This document shows, piece after piece, positions 48,594-60,130 of a DNA stretch of 64,000 nucleotides. Each line of letters starts with the position of its first letter. The stretch's first letter is position 1. The DNA lies in NCBI GenBank assembly GCA_964034945.1, contig OZ035961.1:4074001-4138000 (forward strand), read 5' to 3'. The DNA is from Chrysopilus asiliformis. Lineage: Eukaryota; Arthropoda; Insecta; Diptera; Rhagionidae. Under the pieces are notes generated by a model. The model was not told the DNA's origin, did not search any database, and saw only the letters and a list, made by a program, of their open reading frames with translations. Both the position numbers and the translations under genes were made by a program.

Positions 48594-49057
48594 TCATACT
48601 AATGAGTTGGTGTCTGTATGTCTGTCTGTCTGTTCCTCTTTCACGCAAAAACGGCTGAACCGATTGACTTGAAATTTGGCATGAGTGTCTGTGGTAGTTC
48701 TGATTCCAACATAGGCATACGGAAAAGTAGCGCGATTGGTGGGGGAAGTAAGGGGAGGGGGTAAAGTGATTTCGAAACTTAGTTTTTGCGCTATGTTACT
48801 CTTTCGCGGGGAAACTACTGAACCGATTGGCCTGAAATTTGGCATAGATGTTCGTCGTGGGTACAGCCCCAACATAGATCCATTAAAAAGTAGCCCGAGA
48901 GGTGGGGGAGTAAGGGGAGGGGGTAAAGAAAATCCGAATCTTTTAAAGAAAAGCACGGACAACTTATTCTATCTAATTTATTGCCAATTGAATTTTGTTT
49001 TCTTAGACTTTGTTTTACTCACGCTTTTAGCCGGGCGCAGCCGGGTCCAAATTCTAG
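48594..49057 (+). mobile_element. Helitron-like non-autonomous element, copy 2
   Basis: Starts A|TCATACTAATGAGTTGG and ends TTCTAG|T. It carries the GTCTGTCTGTCTGTTCC tract and AAAACGGCTGAACCGATTGA. A partly repeated second unit begins ACTACTGAACCGATTGGCC and also includes GGTGGGGGAGTAAGGGGAGG. A CCGG-GCGCAG-CCGG stem (49031-49044) precedes the CTAG. At 464 bp it is longer than copy 1, which has lost part of the second half and gained an A run. Confidence 0.75.
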
Positions 49058-50494
49058 TAAATTAATAAAACCAGTCACTCTACCAACACTTCACCGATGA
49101 ATTTGCGAAATTCCTGTTAACATTGAAGATCCACTAAATGTTTCTGGATAACGCAAATGTGGATTATAAAATGTAGGAACAGAATTTCTAGAAATGTACT
49201 GAATGAATCCCGACAGCCATTAAAATAAACTAAACAAAACTATCATTTGTCTTTACTCAATTTTAAGATTAAAACATCCCCAACTAAAAGCCGTGTAAGA
49301 AACGAAATTCTAACAACTTTACAGTTTTTTTTTCACCAGGCAATATCGTTTTCAATCTAACGACGACGTTGGATGTTAAACTTTTCCTTCACGTACAAAA
49401 TGTACATCGCATGTGATATAAATTGATTGTTTTTTCCTTAACGATCTTCTGGAAAACGACTTCATTTGCAGTAAGGGTAGAAGCATAGCACAGCTAGAAG
49501 AAAAAGAATTTTATTTCAAGATTTCGTGGGAACCAATCGAAAGTTATGCGAAACAATGAAATAAAAACGAGAGAGAAAAGGAAACGCTTTTCCTTCATCC
49601 TAATGTTATTTTCCTCCAGAAGGCATTTTCCTCAGCGGGAAATTGCGACATCAGACACGTACTTGGAAAAGTGAAAAAGAAGCTTTTTATATCCAGCTCT
49701 TATTTTTTTTTTCAACAGCCGCGCCCGATGTCCTTTCCGAATTCGATTCCATACAACATCGGAACAAAAAAATCACGCATGAAATGGCTTTCAAAAAACG
49801 TTTACATACCCTTCAAAGTAAATTAGAAGAAAACTTTTGTCAGTTAATTCCTTCACGCGTTTTCACAGAGAATGCTCTCACCCAGCGCCGCCGATTCACA
49901 TTCGTCGGAGTCCACCCGTCGACCCGTTGGCGACCCAACTGAAATAACACAATACTCGAAATTACTTTCAATGGGAAAAAGTTTACTACCCTCTCTCCAT
50001 ACGACACTCCTGCGGGCGTCACCGATCCACCCGGTTTGCGTAAAAGAAAACTCACCCGTATTGGAACAAGTGGGAAATAGGGTTTTGTTGGAAATTTCCT
50101 GTTACTTTCTTCTTAATACGAATCCTTGGCCTTCAGGCCGCCTTTACGTTTAAGAAATAAATAAGATAATGATGTTAACAAACAATTTTTTTTTATTTCC
50201 TCTCTTGTAGCCTTTAAAGTTGAAAAGCAATTTATTTATTTGATTTATAATGTTTCTGCGTTATTACCAGCAATTCCGATAGAGCGAAACAAAAATTTTC
50301 ACCTTCTGGCGGTTTGCTTTTAAATATATGTAATAAAAAAATATCAAGGAACATTCAGTTTATATGTTTTGATAACACTTCGGTGTAATGAAATCATGAA
50401 AGGTGCATTATTCTGTATAAAAAATTTGTGAATTTTTAATTCACATACACATAACTTCAAAGCAAACTGTTTAAGTTTAAACTATTAAAGCTTA
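49058..50494. other. Noncoding DNA
   Basis: Two overlapping ORFs of 99 and 93 codons at 49643-50153 have no recognisable motif. An acceptor-like TTTTTTTTTCAACAG lies at 49706-49720. Not enough to call a gene. Confidence 0.4.
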
Positions 50495-50657
50495 CCCGGC
50501 CTTTACACGCGACTGTAAAGTCTGTCAGTAGCACAGACTTCAAATGTCAAATTATTGACAACGAACTAAAAGACATTTAGCGAACTGGCAGTCAGTGCAT
50601 TTACACGAGACTGTGTCAGTGACTGTGTCAGCTCTACAGACGCGTGTAAGGGCCGGG
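50495..50657. mobile_element. PIF/Harbinger-like MITE, TTA target site
   Basis: 163 bp, inverted ends CCCGGCCTTTACACGCGACT and CCCGGCCCTTACACGCGTCT, flanked by TTA at 50492-50494 and 50658-50660. Inside, GTCAGT/ACTGAC motifs recur in both orientations. Confidence 0.75.
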
Positions 50658-51160
50658 TTAGAAGGATTTTTTCTATTGGTTACTGACATAATTTTTTGCA
50701 AGTAAAACCAACTAAACAATAAAACTCGGCTTGGGGGTGAAAAAATATGCGCTTGTAAACTGAAACCAGTAAAGAAATTCAAAACAAGGACAAATATTTA
50801 CAAAGGGAATATAAAAGTCCAGATAAATAGATAAATAAAAGTAGTTTAACATCCGGAACCGGAAGACATTTTCTGAATAAGAGAAAAATACGGAAATGTA
50901 GTACATAATGTGGTATTTTGCTTTGTATAAACACAAGAAAAAAAAACATTAATAACACTTCCTTCACTGTTTGCTTTAGTTGTCCAGTGGCAGGGGAAAA
51001 AATACAAACGGTCCACAAATATTAAGCATATGAGAGAAAAAAAATTTTTTTTTGTTAACATATAGTCATCTAAACTCGTAAATATTCATTTATATTGTAA
51101 TTGCTCATATATTTTGCTCATGTTTAAAGATTTGTTTTTAGTATAATTCCTGTAAAGCTG
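50658..51160. other. AT-rich noncoding DNA
   Basis: Nothing recognised beyond homopolymer runs. Confidence 0.45.
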
Positions 51161-51841
51161 TAAGTATAAACTCCTTGGTCCAAAATTCACTATTTATACT
51201 GCGATTTCATAAGAAATTTATAAAAAATGAAAAACAACAACAAATTTCCGAGTGGTCACAAAGTAACCGATTTGCAACGAGTTTTCTGTGATCGGTTGCA
51301 AAGTAACTAATTTGCAACGGTGTTCCTGCGACCGATTTCAAAATATCCAATTTTTAACAAGTGAACTTGCATTATCAGTCACAAAGTAACCTATTTGTAA
51401 GGGTGTTTTTGTTAGTCCGGATTCACACGATAAGTTTTTTGATTCACGTCTCGGCCAAACGATGGCAAGAAGGGCGAGATGTAGGAAGGGCGAAAAGTTG
51501 GTCAATCACCAACTTTTGATTCACCAAAAGTTATTGCAAGTCCGTTTTCTCTATTCCCTTTTGCTCTCATTCGTATTCGCTCATGTTCATTTACATAAAT
51601 GTCAAAAAGACGCACGTCAAAACATTCATCGTGTAAATGGCCGTGAATGATTCGTGAATGTTTAAAAGAGAATAGCCGTGATTCATGAATCAAAAAACTT
51701 GTCGTGTGAATTGGGACTTACAGGTCACAAAATGAACGATTTGCAACGAGTTTTTTGCAACCGGTTAGAATGTAACTAATTTGCAACCCGGTTTTCTGCG
51801 ATCGATGACAACCGTCACATAAACTCATTTGCAAATGGTTG
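51161..51841 (+). repeat. Dispersed repeat family E, copy 2, split by a MITE
   Basis: It starts TATAAACTCCTTGGTCCAAA as at 22576. It then holds a row of degenerate units built on GTCACAAAGTAACCGATTTG-CAACGAGTTTTCTG, about six in all. The units stop at 51411 and resume at 51721 after the MITE 51415-51717. Confidence 0.65.
51415..51717. mobile_element. PIF/Harbinger-like MITE, TTA target site
   Basis: 303 bp with inverted ends of about 32 bp: GTCCGGATTCACACGATAAG on the left, and GTCCCAATTCACACGACAAG for the right end read in reverse. Flanked by TTA at 51412-51414 and 51718-51720. It interrupts repeat family E, so it is younger than that repeat. No coding content. Confidence 0.82.
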
Positions 51842-51904
51842 CTTGTGCTGTCCTAAAATTCGTCGCACTTTTAGGAGGCGGGAGGAGCGGGCCTGCTGAA
51901 TATG

Positions 51905-52225
51905 ATTGTGTTTACATTGAGACTCACTTTGAGGCGGCACGTCATTCCTCATTTTCCTGCCGTATGCACACGGTTCGCTTCATCTGGATTCACTAACCGG
52001 TTTCATCAACAAAACTAGACACAGGTTTCAACGACCAGACTCAAAAACCGGTTTGCGACCGATAATTTTAAGTGAATCTAAACTTCGTTCGCTCTTTTTG
52101 GTTTCCCTCCCCACTGCGTGGGCGGCACGACACACTTTGAGGCGGCACGTCATTCCCTCACCCTCACGAATGACGTGCCGCCTCAAAGTGAATCCCAATG
52201 TAAACACATTTAATGTAAACACAAT
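51905..52225. mobile_element. MITE with long inverted ends and a central hairpin
   Basis: Left end ATTGTGTTTACATTGAGACT, right end read in reverse ATTGTGTTTACATT, both leading into CACTTTGAGGCGGCACGTCA. The right side repeats AATGTAAACACA twice. The inverted ends extend over about 55 bases. No target duplication was resolved. GC content is higher than in the flanks. Confidence 0.7.
52133..52190. repeat. 23-bp perfect hairpin
   Basis: Arms 52133-52155 and 52168-52190 are exact complements, with a 12-base loop. The arm includes GAGGCGGCACGTCATTC. It is a third copy of the end sequence of the surrounding MITE, in inverse orientation. Confidence 0.9.
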
Positions 52226-53575
52226 CTATGACTGAATTCCACGTCACAATGATGTTAGGATTTCCGACTCCTCCACCATCGTGAAACTTTTTCAAGATTT
52301 TCCTATGTAGGTATTTCCATCTGCAGAGATTTTTCACATGATGTTTTTTTATGCTTTCGCTACGTTGAGTCGCCCAATATTATATTATTTGTTATTGTAT
52401 TAACAGGACGTGAGTTATAATTTAATTAGAAGCAATTTCCGTTCTCAATCTGACAAAAAAAAACGAATTTATCGTTTTTTCACGGTATTGTTGCACATAA
52501 TCTGGTTTAAAATTGTCTTATATTTATAATATGAATCGACATTTTACACCTTTACCCAAAAATCCAATAAATCTCGTAACAGCTTATGGCACCGATAAGT
52601 TAAAGAAATCATTAATCAAACTAACGGAAGTAATCAATCAATTTTTACTTCAAAGATTTTTCCACAAAAGAATTCCTTAGCTCTCTATCTTACCTCCACC
52701 ATCGGTTGCCTCCTTGTACTTTGATTCTTTTCGATATCGTATAGTCCTTACGCTGCTGCCTGTAAAAGATACGAGTATTGAAAAGCGACGTTGCTCATTC
52801 TATTGGCTGATCCTGATTATGATCCTAGCCCTGATCCTCAGCCTAGGCATGGCCTCTATGTTGTTCATCGGATTCCCTTTCAAAATGAACCTTTTTTATA
52901 GGAACTCTTCTTTAATGTTAATAGCTGGCTGTGCCAGGCTGAGAACATTTCTCTTCTATTTTCATTCACTTGCAATTTTTCGTATTTTTTCCTATAGATT
53001 TGAAAAAAAAAAACACACACCAACATTTTTTTTTTTGAAAGAGTGGTCAATTTTTCCTCGATGACGATGATAGTCGTATCTAGAGTCTACTTTAGGAGGA
53101 GAAGATTACGACGTGTTTTGTTATCGAAAGAAACCCTAGTATTGGTGAATAAGCTCTACAACATTACTGACTGACTGGAATTAAGGCATTAGTTGAAAAG
53201 AAAATGATTTATAAGTACCAACAAAGTGTATCTTTTCGAGAGCGGAATTCTTTTCCATGAAAAATGAAATCCATCCATTTAAAAGAAGTTCTTCAAAGAA
53301 TATTCTAAATGAAAAATTTTAAATCATCACATTTTTTTCAATTTTGTTTAAATTTTCCTTAAAACTATTAAAAAATGCTTGAATTTGGCACAATTTTTAT
53401 TCATTGATATGTGAAAACACTACTATAAAAATTTTAAACATATCTTGGATAAATTTTGTTAATTTTTCCTAGCTGAATTCAGGAATTCTTTCTAAAGGTT
53501 TTTGATCTTACTAAAGCCAGACTACATATTTTACAAATATAAATTTATCAATAATGCAAAATTTAAAAATAAGCT
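52226..53575. other. AT-rich noncoding DNA with one hydrophobic ORF
   Basis: A 116-codon ORF at 52714-53064 (plus strand) includes a possible membrane segment with LILIMILALILSLGMASMLF. It has no motif I know and ends in a Phe/Lys-rich stretch from A/T runs. I treat it as chance. Confidence 0.35.
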
Positions 53576-53809
53576 GGGCACCAATCATGTATTCCGACGG
53601 GTCTCTGTCTTTCGACTTCAACGCAGTTTTTAACTCTTGACTTCGCCATATCTGCAGCTTGAAATTTCGCGGAATCGTCACTATGAATCGAAAAGTGATT
53701 CTGACTGTCATTCCAGAAAATTTGAAGCTGTTGATATGGCGAAGTCAAGGGGTTAAAGCTGCGTCGAAGTCGAAAGACAGAGACGCGTCGGAATACATGA
53801 TTGGTGCCC
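53576..53809. repeat. Foldback element, about 105-bp arms
   Basis: The left arm starts GGGCACCAATCATGTATTCC at 53576 and the right arm ends with its complement at 53809. The arms stay similar inward to about 53682 and 53697, leaving a small loop around TATGAATCG. About a dozen differences separate the arms, so it is older than the 15027 foldback. It contains several short ORFs, all consequences of the palindrome. Confidence 0.8.
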
Positions 53810-54090
53810 TGGAAAATCTCGATTCATATGCAAGCCAATTGGTGTTTTTCCATTGTGCTCGTCTATTGAAGTTCGGTGGATTAAAATATACATGGAGAGT
53901 TCGAGGTTCTGGTGATTTTTTTTAACTATAACTTTCCTCCTGTAATATCCAGCTGAATACCCAGAACAGGACCGAATTCGGTTGAATCGATCAAAAGCTA
54001 TAAGCCACACAAACTCTCACCCCAAACACGTATACTCTCTCCGTTCCTTCGGAGGGTGAAAAATATACAAAACATTTTAACCAGGTAACG
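53810..54090. other. Noncoding DNA, nothing recognised
   Basis: No feature seen. Confidence 0.4.
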
Positions 54091-54156
54091 ATCCACATTC
54101 TACAACGCATCCACATTCTACAACGCATCCACATTCTACAACGCATCCACATTCTA
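54091..54156 (+). repeat. 18-bp tandem repeat, 3.7 copies
   Basis: ATCCACATTCTACAACGC repeats at 54091, 54109 and 54127, with a partial fourth copy, without visible differences. Confidence 0.95.
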
Positions 54157-57100
54157 GTTGAAAATAATCCATTATTGTTCTTAATATTTTTTTTTAAATA
54201 AATTGTGTGCTGTAACTAAAAATCAGTTAAAGTTATCCATAAAAATTTCCTTTGATTCAATTTGCTCACCAAGGAAATGGCGAATTCCATTTTAAAAAAA
54301 ATGTAAAAGCCAGTTTCTAAATGGGCCCTCCTTGAAAAAAAAAATCTTTAAATTAAGTTACCCAACTTAAATTTTAGGCTCCCATGAGTCCATGTTGTTT
54401 AATATCATTAATGTTAGACTTTATTTTCGTAAAAATTAAACAAGCAAATGATAATACGAACTTATCAGAGTGCAGATACTAAGAAGTTCTTTTGCGTTGA
54501 GGTGTAAAAAGCAATCCAATTAGTGTTACAGAAGGTAAGAAAAACTTCTGTGTCATTTAGGAAAAAAGAGACGATATTTTGTTGGAAAATTGACTTTTTG
54601 GCGACAGATTTTTTTCCCCTCTTCTTGTGACCAATTTTGATCACATTTAATTAAGTCGGTGAGCACTAAGTAAATTATTATATGATTTTTATTGAAAGAA
54701 ATAAGACAATTTGCTGCCAGTTGGTTGTATTTTAAGTATTTCTAAGAAAAGGAAGTTTTTCTTTTATATTATAACACTAATACTATTTCTACAAAAAAAA
54801 AAACAAGAACTTTAATAATTTAGTAATTTCTAAGTCAATAATTTTCCACAAGTGATTTAGAAAATCGATTTGTGACAGATATAATAAAAAATCGACAGAT
54901 AAAATAAAATAATCTTTAATGTTCTTATTATGGTAAAAATATATTTTCGGTGAATAGAAACATACAACGCAAAAGCATCATTTAAATGCTGTAAATCACA
55001 TTCAAATGTATGAAATGGATTTCCCAAATATCTTGAGAAGCTTGTTTGAATTATGTTCTAATTTTTCAAAGATTTTTCTCAAGAAATTTCATTTATAAGT
55101 CATCACTGCTTTTGTAAAAATTAAAAAAGGCTTTTCCTAGTATTGTTGAGATGCTCTTCTCTAACCATACCTATTTTTAGCCGGCTATACGAAGCCAGAT
55201 AGTAGGTACACAAATACTTTATGAAATTAAATATGATGTACAATGTCACTGACTTTCATGGGTAAAATTCTCTTATTTGAGAGTACTTTTTCTTTTCCCC
55301 AGAAGAAGACATTAGGAAAATTCTAGTGAAAGTCAGATCGGGCAGGTAGAACAGACCGAGGCTATATTAGCGTTTGTCATGCAGAAGATTCGGCCCGATT
55401 TGGACCTAATCGGAGAGAGACTGAACGAAAGACCTTGTGGGGCTCTGATATTGACTATGACTCAATGCTCCTTTAGCAGGAGTCGCGTCCTTCCGAACCA
55501 TATTTCGTTCTGCTGTCCCAACATTATTTGATTCTTTCAGACAAGATGATGTCCTGGTGGTACTGATGGCGGCTTAGCCCGGGCTGATGCCTGGTTCGGT
55601 TGGAATATTCCATTTAGGAAGATTTAAATAATGAATATATTTATTCATGCTTTATGTAAGTAAAATGTTTTTCCCTTCTGACATCGTGCGCTTCCTGAAT
55701 CGGAAGAAGTCGGGAAAAATATTAAGACTTCAATTTGTTTCGCCATGGGGATCTTTCGTTTGTTCCCGGTTGGCGTCTCGCTTCGAGTTTTTCCCTTTTA
55801 GCTGGTGCCTGTATTTCATATTTTTTCTCTGTTGCTGAGTTCTTACTGTTACTAGTTTTTTTTTTGTTTTTTGGTTTTTCCTTGCATATTTTTGTTATTT
55901 TGACTTTTTTTTCAATGTAAGAAGACTTTGTGCTATTTGCGTTTGCAATAGAAAAGTGGAACATATAGAAAGAAGCCTCATCTTACCGCTGCCGTTTCGT
56001 GTTTTCCATTATCGCTGAAGGAGATGAAAGCCCAACGAGAAAGTTTATTACAAAATTAGTTGGTTTTTGAGTAGCGCGTTTGTTTTGTGTTTGTGCCCCG
56101 CTGGTTCCTTAAGAGGTTAATGGCAAGTTTCGTCCCATTACTTTGCTCGGTTTTTTTCCTTTTTTGGTATTTTCTTTTATTTTTCGCAATTTTTTCACTC
56201 CCGATTTTTCTTTAGATCAGAAGAAAGCCCACATCCTAAAAATAGGAAGAAGGATCTTCTTTTTTTAATGTGGCCAAGCGTAGATGAGATGATGATATAA
56301 ATACATATTGCCCCCCGCTCCAAGGAGACTGAGAGCGGAAGGCAGCAATATTGACTTAAGACGAAAAAGTTATTCCCCCAAATTCGTCTTCTTATTTTCA
56401 TTATGATGATTTTATGATGGCAGAGTGATGTTACAAATAAAATTTCTGATTGTAATTCTTTTCGGTTGTATTCTCTCTTTGTTGTTGTTTTTCTCCGTTT
56501 GCCTTTGTGCGTTTTCTTTTTTCCGATGCCCGTTTTTGAAATGTTACCACCATCTATGTTGCTATTATGTTAAGGGAAATGGTGAGTTTTCAACTATGCA
56601 TTCATTATGTTATTATTTTTTATGCGAAACATTGCTTATCGTTATTTCACTCATAATTTAATAACGGAAACCATAAGAAGTATTTCTTTAGATTTAGATA
56701 AAATCATATTAAATTTGGTTCCAGTTTTCTTGTTTTTTTTTTTTAATATCATTAGAATATTGTGTGTTTGTATCTTAAATTAAATCTGTATTATGGGATT
56801 TTGTATTTTCAGGGCAAAAAGCCTAACCGGAGTTTTGAACACCAATTTAGGCGAAAAAAATTGTGTGCTTTCTAAGATATTTTCTTAACATTGAGAAATT
56901 TTATATTTTGTATTAAATGTTTTGGGTGGTTTTACATATTCTAGTAAAATAGCAGCGGAGAGTGATTTAGTTTTGAAAAAGTGATAAAATCATCAATAAC
57001 TAAAAAAAAACATTTCTTCCATTTCTCCAGAAATAATCTTTTTTCGATGTTTCGTTTTCCGCTGTTGCATACACAAGATAGATTGGACAATATTGCAATA

Positions 57101-57167
57101 TTTTTAAGGTCTTCCAATTCATCAAAACCAGTAGCCGGGATAACCTTTAATGACACCACAATAAAAT
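54157..57167. other. AT-rich noncoding DNA with one GC-rich island
   Basis: The stretch 55330-55610 is clearly richer in G and C than its flanks and contains an inverted CCGAT…ATCGG pair near 55394-55411. It has no long ORF and I cannot assign it. The rest is AT-rich without supported genes. Confidence 0.4.
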
Positions 57168-58250
57168 ACAAACAGACAAACAGACAAACAGACGAACCGA
57201 CAAACAGACCAATAAACAAACAGACAAACTGACAAACAGTGAAACATAGAAACAGACAAACACGCAAATAGACAAACACGCAAACAGAAAAATAAAGAAA
57301 CAAATAAACAGACAAACAGGCAAATAGACAAATAAAAAAACAGACAAACAGAAAAACAGACAAACAGAAAAACAGACAAACAGTGAAACATAGAAACAGA
57401 CAAACACACAAACAGAAAAATAAAAAAAAACAGACAAACAGACTAACAGACAAACAGACAAACAGACAAACTGACAAACAGTGAAACATAGAAACAGACA
57501 AACACGCAAATAGACAAACACACAAACAGAAAAATAGAGAAATAGACAAACATGCAATCAGACAAATAGAAAAACAGACAAACAGACAAACTGACAAACA
57601 GCGAAACATAGAAACAGACAAACACGCAAATAGACAAACACGCAAACAGAAAAATAAAGAAACAAACAAACAGGCAATCAGACAAATAGAAAAACAGACA
57701 AGCAGGCAAACAGACGAACCGACAAACAGACCAATAAACAAACAGACAAACTGACAAACAGTGAAACATAGAAACAGACAAACACGCAAATAGACAAACA
57801 CACAAACAGAAAAATAGAGAAATAGACAAACATGCAATCAGACAAATAGAAAAACAGACAAACAGCGAAACTTAGAAACAGACAAACACGCAAATAGACA
57901 AACACGCAAACAGAAAAATAAAGAAACAAATAAACAGACAAACAGGCAAATAGACAAATAGAAAAACAGACAAACAGAAAAACAGACAAACAGAAAAACA
58001 GACAAACAGAAAAACAGACAAACAGTGAAACATAGAAACAGACAAACACACAAACAGAAAAATAAAAAAAAAAACAGACAAACAGACTAACAGACAAACA
58101 GACAAACTGACAAACAGTGAAACATAGAAACAGACAAACACGCAAATAGACAAACACACAAACAGAAAAATAGAGAAACAGACAAACATGCAATCAGACA
58201 AATAGAAAAACTGACAAACAGACGAACCGAAAAACAGACAAACAGCCAAA
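57168..58250. repeat. GACAAACA minisatellite with higher-order units
   Basis: About 1.08 kb of (ACAAACAG)n and variants. A landmark, AG(T/C)GAAAC(A/T)TAGAAACAG, recurs near 57239, 57383, 57481, 57601, 57761, 57865, 58025 and 58117. The spacings are 144, 98, 120, 160, 104, 160 and 92 bases, all multiples of four except one. This shows duplication of longer blocks. All frames stay open on the minus strand (up to 298 codons of VCLF-type repeats), which is an artefact. A small outlier of the same motif lies at about 58637-58680. Confidence 0.9.
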
Positions 58251-59344
58251 AAAGCAAGCTAAATAAAAACTTTTCAAAAAGTTCTCAGCTCAAACTCAGT
58301 TGGACAAAAATCTATAATTTAAAAAAAAAATATACAAAAGCGTTGAAACAGGCAATTGCACAGTTTCCTTTGAAATGTCAATTGCAAAAAGTTTATAAAG
58401 GCGTTAATCCAGTTTTCTCGAAATACCGACTGCAATGTACTCGATTGTTATACATATTTCTGTATTTGTTGATCTACTTGTTTATTTGTTTGTTTGTTAC
58501 CTATATAGCCTTTGAGTAATATACTTGAAGTGGGTAACTCTTTCCCAACATAAGCTTAACAACATTTATGTTTTGTAAGGTACATTTTGCAGGTACTTAT
58601 GTAGAACGTAACGCGCTCTCAAATGTACGTTCCTCACAAATAAACAGCGAAACAAACAAATGAATAAACAGGCAAACAAACATAACTTTAGAGAATAACA
58701 AAAATCCTTTGACAATGGGTATTTTTGAATTCAAGTGGCACTTGATGTTCTTGTTCTTTTCGATATTCATCGTTGGGCTACATATACTCATCTCGTCGTA
58801 TTTATATGTGGAATAGAAGTTCATGTTACAAAAAAAAAAGCTGTTAGGTATATGCGATGTAATGTGATGAATATGTGTTCAAGTACGGAACGTTACCTTC
58901 TGGTTATATTAAGGGTTTGTTGGTTAAGCGTGGGTTTTATAGCTGATTCTATAACTCTGATCATTTCGTTTATACTTTTTACCTTTAACCAATTCTTATG
59001 TGAGCTTATTTTATGGAGCTTAAACAGTTTGATTCCACTCTCGAGGAGAACTTCTATATAGAAAATGGAGTGTAAGAATGTTTATGTTCAATTTCATTAT
59101 TGCCTTAAGTGCTTAGATGCGTAAAATGTTTATGCATTATTCAACACATACTTTATGAAGGACATGTAAACCCGTCAATACTGCTTCACAACAAGTGCCA
59201 CTAAACATTTTTCATCCTTCTCTATGATTGATATCAAAAGCATTTATTATATTGTCCTTTACGTTGAAACCAAACATTTACCGTTATCTTTGCTTGTTTT
59301 CAAAGTCTTAGTACATTTTGAGTTGTATCTTGTGAATTGAGCCA
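58251..59344. other. AT-rich noncoding DNA
   Basis: A 108-codon ORF at 58735-59061 has no recognisable motif. Nothing else seen. Confidence 0.4.
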
Positions 59345-60130
59345 AAACAAAATTGTCCACATAAAATTTTCCTCTGCAAAAAAACTATATTTTTTCAAAA
59401 TAAATGTATGGGGGGTACCCGCTGGACTTTCCCAACACTTGACAAAAAACTCATCCACAAAAAATTTCAAGTTGCTAGCTCAACACTTTCTTGAGTTATT
59501 TAAGATACATAATTCGGACAGACCGAAAAACAGACTGACTCACACACAGAGAGACAGACCGACAGGCAGACAGACCGACAGATAGAGAGACAGTAAGTGG
59601 CCCCTAGACGTGCAATATTATTGTGCAATATTTCAATATTGTGCAATATATTGACCATCTAGGGGTAATATTGAACGGTTGTGCAATATATTGAAGGAAT
59701 CAAAATCGGTTTGATTTTTATTTCACAATAAGGTTTTATTGTATAGTCTGAGGGCGATATTGCACAATATTGGCTCAGTCTCGTATGAAATATCGCCGAG
59801 AGTACAGCTAGCTATGGCGAAGGAAATCCCTTTGTTCACTTTTTTAAGTCATTCTTTTTTTTAACCACTCCTTCAACCATCTGCACTTTTTTTCAAACTT
59901 CTTTTTGAAGTTCACAGCCAGTGCAATGACTACACAACTAGCTTCAATGTCATTTAGAGACATGTTGACTGCTCACGAATCAAACGTAAAATGATTTATT
60001 GTGCAATAACATTGCATCGTCTAGGGGCATGTCAATAATATTGTACAATATATTGCACAATAATATTGTACGTCAAGGGCCCGCATTAGGTAGACAGACA
60101 GACTGATAGACTGACAGGCAAATCCCCGCA
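59345..60130 (-). mobile_element. mini-me/HINE-like element, subtype 2, split by a MITE
   Basis: Read on the minus strand: GTCY tract (60130-60084 and 59596-59515), then TATCTTAAATAA, TGAGCTAGCAACTTGAAATT and CCCCCCATACA, the same order as 9350-9600. The tract is interrupted by the MITE at 59597-60083. Confidence 0.6.
59597..60083. mobile_element. MITE with GTGCAATATTATTG subterminal repeats
   Basis: About 487 bp with inverted ends, GGCCCCTAGACGTGCAATAT on the left and GGGCCCTTGACGTACAATAT for the right end read in reverse. TTGTGCAATA or its complement recurs about eight times, mostly within 120 bases of each end. The exact ends and target duplication are uncertain. Confidence 0.75.

Noticed and set aside
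52714..53064. 116-codon ORF with a possible membrane segment
   Set aside because: T-rich DNA yields hydrophobic peptides by chance; the end is homopolymer-derived and no family is recognised.
56941..57837. 298-codon minus-strand ORF, Cys/Leu/Phe/Val repeats
   Set aside because: Translation of the GACAAACA minisatellite; all frames of that strand are open.
57168..58250. CRISPR-like periodic array
   Set aside because: Units vary gradually with no fixed repeat and unique spacers, and the DNA is eukaryotic.
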